Assembly: GCA_021030905.1 (NCBI GenBank) | Contig: JAGFMI010000025.1 | Span: forward strand, 434,001 to 498,000 | Origin: Pyrenula massariospora | Taxonomy: Eukaryota > Ascomycota > Eurotiomycetes > Pyrenulales > Pyrenulaceae | DNA length: 64,000 nt | Reading direction: 5' to 3' | Part shown: in pieces, positions 35,775 to 46,317 of the stretch | How the letters are laid out: each line of letters starts with the position of its first letter | Numbering within the stretch: position 1 is the stretch's first letter | Notes under the pieces: generated by a model | The model's input: only the letters and a program-made list of their open reading frames with translations | What the model was told of the DNA's origin: nothing | Databases searched by the model: none | Translations under genes and position numbers: made by a program

Positions 35775-37176
35775 ACGGATCAGCTTGATTTGGATAAGCC
35801 GGTTCAGCGACTTTAAGCAAGCTTTGCCGGGATGTGAGCATCGCATTGGACTACACTATGGCTGTGGCTGCGCGACCTCCGCCGAGAGGCTTTTTGCCCG
35901 ATTGCCGGTCAGTCCCGTTCAGAATCACCGCCAAATCAGACGTGCCTCCACACCCGTGAATTCCAACATCCACACCCAGACTCGCTATTCCGAACTCTCC
36001 GAATTCAAAAAATCGGCTCCACAGTGGCTTCGCCGAGAAGCCATTTTTCCTTCATGCAAATCTACGTTTCGAGAGTGTCTGAAATTCTACCATTCAGGCT
36101 AAAACGTAAAGGCAATCTCCAATTGTCTAGAATGGGTCCAACCCCACGCTACGGTCTACACAGCATGGACCGCATTTCTCTTGGTTGGGCACTAGGCGTT
36201 CTATGGAGGATTCTTCTGGCTTTGTCTCGATCACAATTTCCTCTTCGACCTTGCAAGGATGTTATGATGTTCATTTCTGGAATGGTAATTAAGAAGAGCC
36301 GGTCCCACTTGGGACAGCTCCCAAAGGTGGTCGTTTTCGGCATTGTTGATGCCTACATGTTTTTGCACTCTACAATTTACTATCGTTTGTCTTCATTCCC
36401 ACTTCGGTATGGCATGGCTTGTGGCGTTGGGATAGAATTGTGGCGACAGATTTTGTTTACGTTGAAGCACATTGACGCATTGTCTCCGAGGGGGACAGGT
36501 TCGGCAAAGATCCGTGTTAGCATTTCCGCCTCCTTTTTTCTGTTTTGCATTTTGAGACGGGAGGTTGGCTGGATATTACGCATGCGTCGGTCATTTGAGT
36601 CACGATGTTGATGCATTTGTATTACAATGCATCGCCCTGCAAGGAGTTAAACAGTTCGCTACTACCTCTGTTCCACCAGTAGAGGATCAAAGAATGTATT
36701 GAAGATAGTTACACCATCTTTTCCTGCTGAAAGTTGACGATCTCTAGATGAATGATCTGAGGAACAGGACAATCATCGGTGGTATAAAGCTGCTCATAAG
36801 CTGACCCTCGCGCGGTAAAATGAAACGTGAATTCATCATTGTTCTCCGTGAAGGATAGTTGAGTCAATTAGGGTAGAATTCGACATCCCAAAGCATCTAA
36901 GTTTGTTTCTAGTGCCTACCACTATGAATGATTTAAGGAATTATATATTTTAGTATTATCCTTTATCCCGACGGCAGAAAGAAAAGTTCTTACTTGATGA
37001 AGAATTTCGTACTTGCATCAACGGCCTTCCTCGCCTGCCGTAATATTTTCACCATCAATTCCCAGCATCATCTTTGTCCTTTCTTCTAAAGAGTTATCTT
37101 ACCTCAATTGAGGGGCTCTTTACCAGCTTATTATATCCTTCACCGGGCTTCTTGTCTAAAACTTACCATAAGCACC
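35775..37176. other. Intergenic region
   Basis: A 195-codon plus ORF (36024-36611) is present but overlaps the likely 3' untranslated region of the RGS gene, has no recognisable domain, and is not called. AT-rich sequence around 36900-37000 precedes the Cdc73 promoter, which has TTATATCC at about 37131. Confidence 0.45.
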
Positions 37177-38706
37177 ATGGCGACCGCCGACCCTCTCCTC
37201 GCTCTCCGCTCCGGGATTGCTTCCTCCAACCTCCCGGTACTCACAACATCCTCCACCCCGTCTGAAGCTCCTTCACGCCTAACAGAAGACCTCGCCGTAG
37301 CGACACACCTATTCTTCTCCTCTTCATCGCCGATATGCCTTCCCCTCAGCGCCCCTACGCGCTTCACCTCCGGCGGCTCTCCGGTGGATCTCCGCTCCAT
37401 ATTCTTTGCTTGGCAGAAAAAGGATGTTGCGATATCCGATTACATTGTCGATGTGCAGGATCTTGAAACCCGGCTTGCCGCGATCGCTCAAGAAACAGGG
37501 CAACAAGATGTGGCAAAGGTGCGGAACTTGGTGTTTGTCGAGCGGTTGGATTTGATTACCTGGCTCGAGGGCGCAAGTGAGGAGAGCGAGTATATCACAC
37601 CGCTTGAGGGGGTTACACAAGATGGCGCAGCAGGCGCGGGAGATGTCACTATGGGAGGGACCAAGGCGGCGGATATTGCGTCGGGAGCTGCTGGAGGGGT
37701 GGGGGTTGTGCCGAGTGCTGGGGCGGGAGGGCAGACCACAACGACGACTGCTGGAGTTGGAGGGATCGCAGGGCGGCCAGTCAAAGTTATTGATGCAAGG
37801 TTACAAGAGATTTACAACGGAGAGAGGAAGATGGGAGACCGAAATAGCGTGCTGAGGGGTGTAAAGCCAACGGTATGTTGGTTCTAGTCCTGCTTTGCCC
37901 CGACGAGTCAGTCCTTCTGCCTCGACATCAGCTAATTGATTGCTATACAGAACTTCTCCCACGTCCGCAAAAGCGCTGAAGCCTTCCTCGGCCGCCACCG
38001 CCGTCCCCAACCCACCCGTCCGGGCCAACCACCCCCCTCGACCAAAGGCGCCCCTCCCCCCTCCGCTCGAAACCCATCAGCACCAACGCCACAAAAGCCG
38101 CTCACCACCCGCTCCCGCATCGACCCGATCATCCTCCTCTCCCCCTCCGCCTCCTCCCTCCTCCGCCTCTCCAACATCAAAACCTTCCTCGGCTCCGGCC
38201 TCTTCGTCCCCGCCGACCACCCCACCCTCGCCACCAACACCTCCTCCAACCTCCTCCACATCCAGCGCCACCTCCGCAGCCTCGACGCCGACCGCGGCCG
38301 CCCCTTCCGCTTCATCATCGTCGACTCCCCGGACATGTTCAAGCCGGACTACTGGGCGCGCGTGGTCGCGGTGTTTACGACGGGGCAGACGTGGCAGTTT
38401 AAAGGGTACAAGTGGCGGGACCCCGTGGAGCTGTTCCGGCATGCGCTGGGGGTTTATGTGGGCTGGGAGGGGGAGCCGGTGCCGAAGGAGGTGCGGGCGT
38501 GGGGGAGGGGGGTGGTGAGCTTTGGGGTGCAGAGGTGGGATGAGCGGAGTCATGCGAAGGCTATTCAGGAGGGCGGGGAGCAGGCGGGGGTGGGGGTGAG
38601 GTGGAGGGATCGGGAGGTGGTGGAGGGGATTTGGGCGAGGATCGAGGAGGGGATGCGGGGGAGGGGGTGGCCGAATGTTAATGTCGGCGGTGGTGGCGGG
38701 AAGTGA
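37177..38706 (+). CDS. cdc73: Cdc73, Paf1 complex subunit (parafibromin family)
   Basis: Exons 37177-37872 and 37951-38706 (78-bp intron, GTATGT ... ATACAG, phase 0) give 483 aa. The start is ACCATGGCG at 37177. Residues about 198-232 hold the conserved core (GRPVKVIDARLQEIYNGERK, then MGDRNSVLRGVKPT), continued after the intron by NFSHVRKSAEAFLG. After a Pro-rich linker comes the Ras-like C-terminal domain: DPIILLSPSASSLLRLSNIK, PFRFIIVDSPDMFKPDYW, RVVAVFTTGQTWQFKGYKW and LFRHALGVYVGWEG. Cdc73 joins the nuclear Paf1 complex, which assists RNA polymerase II elongation and histone modification. The second exon changes abruptly from C-rich to G-rich sense strand near 38345. The C-terminus is a Gly run. 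Confidence 0.95.
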
Positions 38707-39983
38707 GGTCGAGGGTGGGTGCTGTTATGATGTGTTGTTTGAGCGCGGTAGCGTGGCGTTGGATTGGTGCAATGGGACGAGCGGCGTGGGATTGACTAGC
38801 ATCTTTGGACAGGCTTAACCTCCGACACAGTATTTGACTTGAGCCTTTTACAAAAATCCCACCTGCTGTTACTCTTCCTTTAGTCGGACTCAACGTGCTC
38901 CCTCAGAGTCTAGTCCCCCTCGTTACTGTAATACGCACTCTCCCCCTTGACCAAATAACCTTAGAACACACAAATGTCCCGCAGCTCTAGAGGTGACTGC
39001 TCACGACGCGATGCCCCCTACCAAGACATGGTATCTCTGCGCGCAACAACTCGGGCAGAGAGATCTACCTAGCCAGGCTCCAGGCTTGGCTTGGGTATCC
39101 TCAAAGTCCCTCCGTACTTGGCAAATACGTCACAGCTTGGCCCTGCAGCACTTCCGCCAGCACCTCCATTTACAACAACCTACCGCGGCGCAGCACCCTG
39201 AACCATCACGATATGCCACGATACACGGCTGCAAAGCGCCAGTTCCGGAAGTCCTCCGCGGAAAAGCTTCGGTTGTGTTTTTGAGAAGTGTGGAAGACGG
39301 GTGGGCTAGAGCTTCGATTCGATTCGACTGGATGTAGACATCACACGCCAACGGAGCGCACGACTCCTGGCCATTGTCGGTCGCCTTATCCAGATCGCAT
39401 CCAAGTACACCTTAACGCTTAGGAGGATCCTGAAAATCCTGCCAGTCGACCTGAGGCTTTTGACGAAGCGGCCGGGACTGGATGGGTCATGCTGAAAAAA
39501 AAAAGGCTCGCTTGGTCGGCGTCTGGGCGTGGCCCTATCGACCTACCGTCCCCTGACAAAGCGAGGGAGTTTCAGCGGCTAGGTGACGGGCGTGTCCACG
39601 GTGGAGACGTTTGGAGGGAGAGGCGGGAAGCCAGTCGATTTCTCAGTCATGTCGTTTTTCGGGGCCAAATCATGCGGCGCATTTCCCATGTTTCATGGAA
39701 GCGCTTAAAGCTTGTACGTGACAGCAGGCCAGCGCTCCAAGGGCTTTTCTTCGAAGATGTGGTGGACATAAAGGGTGGCTGCTCGTCATGCGGAACGTCT
39801 GGATCTAATCGTCCTTGGATGAATGAAGTAACTAGTCCGCCAACCATATCGACGCTAGCTGGATTTTGTATGGCTGATGTAAGTTACGAACTGCGCGGGA
39901 TATCTTTGGATACTGAGATTTAGTGAGACAAAAATACCCCGGCTCTGACTCGACGGGACATCATTTGTTGGGACAAGAACAGG
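38707..39983. other. Intergenic region
   Basis: ORFs at 38993-39337 (114 codons) and 39489-39923 (144 codons) on plus show no domain; the second is fairly charged but otherwise unsupported. Nothing else seen. Confidence 0.45.
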
Positions 39984-40340
39984 ATGTCGACGAGTTCCGG
40001 ATTAAGAGGAACGTGTGAAGTTTGTGGGCATCGCAACAACGAGCACAGCACCGCCCCTTGCCCCGTGCCTCGATGCCCAAACCGCTGGAAGCGATGTCAG
40101 GTCTCAGGCGGATGTTTTCGAAAATCGAACAACTGGACATACCGGATGTGCTACGGATGCCATGATCATCCCGGCGTTCGTGACCGCCTGAATTTCGGCG
40201 GCCCAAGACAGAGAGATGTCAATCGTCGCCAGAAACAACGCTATAGGGACATGGGGGATGCGGGAGGGGATACTTCTGGGGGAGAACAAAGCAGTAGCAG
40301 TGCATGGGCCAGTAGTAGCCCTGCTCCTGGTACTGCTTAA
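39984..40340 (+). CDS. Small Cys-rich, probably zinc-binding protein
   Basis: 118 aa in one exon. Cysteines cluster in residues 11-60: TCEVCGHRNNEHSTAPCPVP, CPNRWKRCQVSGGCF, MCYGCHDH. With His residues between them this could form one or two zinc-binding knuckles. The rest is Arg/Gln-rich, then a Ser/Gly tail. No signal peptide, so cysteines are unlikely to be for secretion. I do not recognise the family. It lies tail to tail with the next minus-strand gene, only about 70 bases apart. Confidence 0.58.
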   Translation: MSTSSGLRGTCEVCGHRNNEHSTAPCPVPRCPNRWKRCQVSGGCFRKSNNWTYRMCYGCHDHPGVRDRLNFGGPRQRDVNRRQKQRYRDMGDAGGDTSGGEQSSSSAWASSSPAPGTA

Positions 40341-40408
40341 TTGATGCTCCGGGATCTTGCCATTTGACTGTCCCCAACGGTTAGAAGCACAGTTCACACC
40401 ATTGAAGG

Positions 40409-42415
40409 CTATTCAACCTCAGCAATCCATTTTAAAACACTTTCCTGGTCTAGCGTAGGAAGTTTTTCCTCCTCGAGTGGATCACTTCTCCCACCATCAT
40501 CAAATGGGTCGACGATCCATGGATGCTTCTGAAGTTCGCGGATCGCTTCGAGGCTACCCATCGTTCCGTCATCGAGCCATAGGCCATCTTCGTTGTGCCT
40601 GTGCCAGTTGAAGAGGCGGGATGTTGCGCTCCATGATAGCTCATCCGCGATTTTCTGTGCGTGAGGTTCAAATCTGCAAGTCAGGTTTTAGATTTTGGAC
40701 CCGCGAATTCACTCAAAACTTACTTTTCCTGCTCACATTCTGGGCCAGCCTGCTGCCAGTGCCGCAGAGGGAATGTCGGTGGGGTATCAAGCCGATTTTG
40801 CGAGCTGGCTGGCACTCTCTCCCCTGAACGTAGAACCCAATATATTCTCCACGAGAGAGGCCGGTGTCTGTGTGCATAGTGCTGCCTGACTTCAAGGCTG
40901 AGGTTGTCAGTTCTAGCCGACCCAAAGGGAGGAGCTGGGGTCCATGGTACCGATGCCTCCGGTCGACAGAAGTATGAAGTGCTGAATTCGCACGAACGGT
41001 CCACTGTTTCCGCTGAATTGCTAACATAGGGAACCTGAAGGAATGACTGAATAGTGTTGGTCCAAAAAGCAGCAACGAGGCAGATTGGTGGCAGACTTTG
41101 CAAAGCCATGGTGAGCATAGGCGTCGCCTGGCCATTACGCACAATGGCTTTCCAGAAGAGCGCAAGGTGCGGCGCCCTGTCCGATATCGCGTTTACCAGT
41201 CTTCGGTAATCAGTATCTGTCAGAAGCAAGGCATTTGTGATACCCAGGGATACTGCACCGACCAAATTGCACGGAACACGAGGCTCAAAAAAAGCACTGC
41301 ACAATAAGGAATCCAAAGCATCTCGTGTGGAGCTGAGCTGCATACACTTGTCAAGAGACCTGAATAGTATTTCGGATCTCGCATTCCTCACTCTAGATGG
41401 AAGTCTAGACTCAGCAATCACGATGGGCTCAGCAAGCCTCGGTGAGGGTGCATTACGCGACATAAGCAACAAGATTGTGGCGAGCCCGATGATATACTCC
41501 TCTTCGAGGTCCTCAGAGGCGCAGAATTCAACTAGGATATCAAATGCCACAGAGGAATTCGGTAGAACTTGAATCATGTCGCTGCTTTACCATTCACTGG
41601 CTTAGTAACTCCACCAGACAAGATTGAGAGGGAGAATCAATGTACCTTGACACTTTAGAGCTCTCCTTTCGCAGCATCCAGGGTGCGTAGAAGGTCCCCT
41701 TACTATGTTCCACTTGAGCCACCCAGCGGCTCCCGATGGTCAAGCCCCAGAAGCTAGCTGTAATCTGTTCGCCTCGCTCATGCTTCAGCGAGCTCTTCTC
41801 GCCAGCATGCTGGAGTATCTCTACCCAACGGCAGGAGAGAATATAGGACCAAGCAAGGGTGATACTGGTGAGATACCCTGATCGAGATCCGGGAGAAATA
41901 GATGGAGTGATCAAAGTCGCATCCTTGGCTTTATATGTCATCGACACCGGGAATCCAAGACATTGGATATAGTCTATGGTTTTCCGGCTCTGGTCACAGG
42001 CTAAATCCTCTGTTGTTACTAGCTGTAAGGTAGCTCGTAGCGTGAGTGGGGATCCAGGTCTGCCTTTCAGATCAATACCTTTTGGAGGGTTGTGAAGGAA
42101 CTCCGGGACTCGTTGCAACATATTCAAGAAAGCATCTATGCAACAGGGGTCGGAGGTATCGCTAGGTATAGTCCTCGAGGCTGCAGAGCGCCAGGAGTTG
42201 AAACTGGATTGATGTATCGTATTAAACTGCGACGTTGAAGGGCAGATGCCATCGCCGGGGTACCATTCCCCATAATCGTCATCACTTGTGGTCTTCTCGT
42301 CAGAGTAGTAGCTGCCATGTTTGGAGTCTCCTGACAGCTCAACCTGTTCAGAGAGCGTTGAAGCTGGCGATGGACAATGCGATGGCCGAGGGTCAGTTGA
42401 GCGCTCAGCACTCAT
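40409..42415 (-). CDS. Fungal protein of unknown function, three exons
   Basis: Exons on the minus strand are 42415-41620, 41567-40724 and 40673-40409 (634 aa). The introns are 52 bp (GTCTGG donor, TTACTAAG branch-like site, TTCAAG) and 50 bp (GTAAGT ... TTGCAG), phases 1 and 2. The third exon reads KFEPHAQKIADELSWSATSR and ends KWIAEVE. An in-frame ATG at 42541 would add 42 residues, but a TCACGTGA element at 42480 suggests that stretch is promoter. The N-terminus is Ser-rich and acidic. The body has mixed helix/strand character with Trp and Cys but no motif I can name. It is divergently arranged with the F-box gene. Confidence 0.65.
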
Positions 42416-42479
42416 CGCATCAACGCTTTTGCTGGGTTTATTTTCCTGCCAGCGGTAAAGTCGGAAAGAACAATTGAAG

Positions 42480-42487
42480 TCACGTGA
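42480..42487. promoter_or_regulatory. Palindromic TCACGTGA element
   Basis: A perfect TCACGTGA palindrome lies in the about 420-bp gap between two divergent genes. Such sites are bound by basic helix-loop-helix factors (Cbf1 type) in fungi. A role here is inferred from position. Confidence 0.45.
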
Positions 42488-42832
42488 TCCTAGAATGGCG
42501 GCGGGCGCTAATTTTCTGGTGAAGCCAAGACTGATGCCCAAGGATTACTTTACGTCTTTTTGGACCATCTCAAGAAAAAGGGAGAAAGAGAAAAAAAAGC
42601 AGAGTTGAGGAACGGGGGCCGATTGTTGTCCCGCAGGTTTTGCACCAAATTATTTGTTGCCAGCCTTTTAGAAGATTTTCCAACGTTCTCTCTAAGCTAA
42701 AATTAAAGAGCACGCCGCGCTGCAAACAGGTTCTGTCTGCTTTCTGTGTCATACTGTAGGTTTCATGAAAAGCTGTCAAGAATAAAAGACCTACCCAATT
42801 TAACAAGAGTTGTCAATCTGAATAATATCAAA

Positions 42833-44921
42833 ATGTTGCAAAAGCTGTCGTTAGAGCTCCTCACCCTCATTCTTGAAGACGTGGGTTCCCCCAAACGAAA
42901 CCATTTCCGGTAGCTAATGCCTCCAGATTACCGCACCAGCCGACCTGAGAAGCCTCGCGTTGGTTTCGAAAGCGATCTACCAACATGCTATTCCCTGCCT
43001 ATACCACTCAATCACAATCCGCGCACGGGATGAGTGGAACCTCGCGGATCTGGACTGCTCCATTATTCAAGGCGCACGGAATTTCATGTTTGTGAGAGAC
43101 TTCACCGTGACTGCACCTTTTCATGAAGTATTGAGGAGCCGCTGCTTCGAAGAAGAAGGAGCTGAGGACGAGGAAGAGAGCGATGAAGACGAGGAAGAGA
43201 GTGATGAATATGAGGAAGAAAGTGATGAAGATGAGGGAGGTCTCGACGAAGTTGAAGTCTTTAGGATTCTTGGCGAGCTGCCAAGCGGGAGCGATGACGA
43301 AGATGCTGTCGGTGATCTTGTAAACACTTACCGGTGTGACGAGGTTTCCGATAATAATAACAATCTAGCGGTCGCGACTCACCTACCGGAACCGAGACGA
43401 CAAGCGAACAATGATAACCCAAGTTCTGAGCATAGTCTTAAGACTGTGAACCCAGAACCAACGAGCCATGGTGAGTTTATGAAGGCTCTAGAATCGCATT
43501 TGAGCCCCATTTTGGACAAGATTCCTGAGGGCAACCTTCAAAATTTCAGGTTTGTCGTTCTCCTGCTTTTCGAAAACTGCAATCTGATATTTCGTTAGTT
43601 GGGACTTGGGAACATGCATCCCGGCTGAGATAGCTAGATACCTTTCACAGAAGCAGGCTCAAATCGTATCTCTCACAGTTCTGGTTGATATTACCTGTTC
43701 CGGACTGTATCGTTATAAGGAGTGTGATCACCTACGAGGATTCAGTCAGCTACGAAGTATATCATGGAACGTCTGGGATATCGCAGGATTGGAAGCTCTT
43801 GGCTCGATTCTTAGCTCCAGCACAGCCCATTTGCAAGAGCTTAAAATTGACAACGGCTCTCCAGGATCCTCATCTCCTGTCATGGAAAACCAACTCGCCA
43901 AGCGAGTTCTGAGGTTATCCTCAGAAGAGAGTCTTACGTTGTTTCCTAACCTCGAAAGTCTGTCGCTAATCGGTGTCTCGCTTGGACGTAATGTCCAAGG
44001 CATCGCTTCTACATTCGATATACCTCACCTAAAGTCTCTGAAGCTACATGATTGCAGTGAAACGATGGAAATGCTACAGATGCTGACGAATCCTTGCGAC
44101 TCGGCTCGCATGAGATCTTTGGAAATTGTATTGACTGGTCGTTTCATCGAGCAACGAGATCCCAAACCCTTGATGTCCTTCCTGGAGTCGTTCAAGGGTC
44201 TGCAGGATCTCTTCATTTTCTACCCGGAGCAATGGATGACCGCCGTTGATTATCCTAATTCATTGTCTAATCACCACGCATCCTTGAGGAGATTGATTCT
44301 TCAGCATTCAGGTTTTTATCGTGATTCGCCGCTATTTGACGATATCGCTACCGGTATAATTTCCAATTTACCAGCGATGAAGAAATTGGAATGCCTCGGC
44401 TTCGTCTTCGACGAAATGCGCCTTGTGAGTTCAATGGTTCCCGTCCTGTGTTTTCGGAAGTCTTTGTTTCGCAAATTCTAACTAAATTTAAGCCATCCAT
44501 TCAAAGCCAACTTACACAAATCCACCCACGTCCTCGGCTTAAATTCATCCATCTTCGGGTGGCAGGCTGGGCCGTTTTCCCAGATATCCCCGAAGATAAT
44601 CATGAAAGAAGAGATTTCGAATTCAAGCGCGACATTTCTAAGGTCCACGAATTCGCAGACTGGGCTTTCGCACCGGACGGCCTCCCATCTCTGGAAATAC
44701 TTGCGTATGGAGATTTCTCCTTCAATGATCGCCAACCGAACATTCTTTTCTGCCGCTCTTCCGGCACCACCATAGTAGAGAGAGGCGTAACCGAGACACC
44801 ATCGCATACGCCACGCTTTCGTGAGCTGACGCCGCAAGACGAAAGACTATGGCGGCTCGTTTCAGATAACAAAGATTTTCTGGAAGCTTGCCCGGAGGAC
44901 CGTCTGATGCATCAATGGTGA
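42833..44921 (+). CDS. F-box-like protein with acidic insert
   Basis: Exons 42833-42880, 42927-43549, 43599-44424 and 44493-44921 give 641 aa. Introns are 46, 49 and 68 bp, all with GT-AG ends and CTAAT/CTAAC-like branch sites. The tiny first exon encodes MLQKLSLELLTLILED. Joined to ITAPADLRSLALVSKAIYQH it forms the classical fungal F-box start, which would bind Skp1 in an SCF ubiquitin ligase. CLYHSITIR follows as usual in these proteins. Residues 91-120 are an Asp/Glu run made of repeated ESDED-like units. The C-terminal two thirds show leucine-rich-repeat-like spacing (LEALGSILSSSTAHLQELKI, FPNLESLSLIGVSLG, HLKSLKLHDCSE). The target is unknown. The 48-base first exon would be missed by simple ORF calling. 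Confidence 0.82.
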
Positions 44922-46317
44922 TTCAGAAGACCCTCCTCCACACCACCATCTTGTTCCAGCGCATCGGCTATCGAGATCTCTCCGCCGCACGGCACCAACC
45001 ATCTATCCGCGGGAAGGACGCCCGGCTGCTTGCTAACTCTGGGGCGCGCCATGCGCCTGATGCTGAACCCCCCGGCGGCCGCTACGCGGCTGGTAGGCAT
45101 GCGCAATGTGCCTGCGATGCGCCGCGTCCCTGGCTGGCTGATAGGTTCCAACCCGGGAAAGGTGGTTCAGAACACTAAAGCGCAAACTTGGTATCCCCGC
45201 CTCACTGACTTTCTGTCAAACTCCTTCCCGCTAGGAAACATTAGCTTCAACAGATTCCGGTGGGCGTTGGCCGCGACTAACTCGTTCCTTCTCCGCGACG
45301 TCCTGCGTCTCCCTCGGGTCTGTCCGCGAACGTTACAAGGATACTTCCCCCTGCTTTTTGGTGCCGGGCGTGATCAATCTAGCGGCGTGACGTAAGGGAA
45401 CTAACTTTGACAACTTGGGTGCTGTGGAGGTCTCGCCTTGTACGCGCTGGCCGTCGTGGTGGGAGACTGTGGCGGCGCTTTGGGGCCGACTTGCGACAAA
45501 TGGTGGTCATAATGCTGAATGGACTGCGTGAAAAGTGTCAACCATGTTCTTTGAAAGTGGTGGGTGGGCGCGTTATATCTAGACTTTGTGCTTGCCTGGT
45601 GGATTTGGGTCTCTCCTGTTCCTATGGTATGGCATATGTTGCGCTGATAGGGCATATACGTATGCCCGTCAGCATTGCGGTTGCTGGCTGTGCCTGCTAG
45701 GTCTGACGCTTGTTCTGGGTCGGGATGATGTCTGGAGTCGTGGTTCTGGGAGTTGAGCCTTGAGAGGGACGGATCTATGGATGGTCGTGGTGATGTGAAT
45801 ATGCAGGTAAGAGGCTTATGGCTTGGGACTCGGGTATTTGTCTCGAGCCTAAAATTCAGTTTGTTTGGAAGAATGGCGTATCTGTGTATGGCCTGTTTGT
45901 ATTGTCAAGAGATAGACTTGAATATCTCGTTTAAACCGATCACCTAGCCGGCATAGGTTCTGTAATCGATTTGCATATCTTCCGAACATTCCATGAATTA
46001 GGTGAATAGTGACAGGGGAGGATCGATGTTGACATTTTGGTGATTTCTGGAATTATTTTGCATGGGTTATGCGAAACCTTTTGGCATTACTTCGCTTGCA
46101 TTGATGTTACTCGCTCAGATATGGTTTTAAGCTCTACGATATGTATATCAATGAAATCGTACTGATATCTCGGCTATGCGCGGGCGAGAAAAGGGAAGCG
46201 GCTGCCGGAGTGTGAATGTGATGGGCCCGGGCACGGATGATAGAACAGACAGTTACTGGTCTTGCTGATAGCTGGCGTCACCGACAGACATTTTGAATCT
46301 ATATGGTGGCTATGATA
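44922..46317. other. Intergenic region
   Basis: ORFs of 97-121 codons (45030-45395, 45407-45700) look random. The plus strand changes from C-rich to G-rich near 45400, like the switch inside several genes, but no coding frame spans it. Confidence 0.45.

Noticed and set aside
36024-36611. 195-codon plus-strand ORF after the RGS gene
   Set aside because: Lies where the RGS 3' untranslated region is expected and shows no motif.
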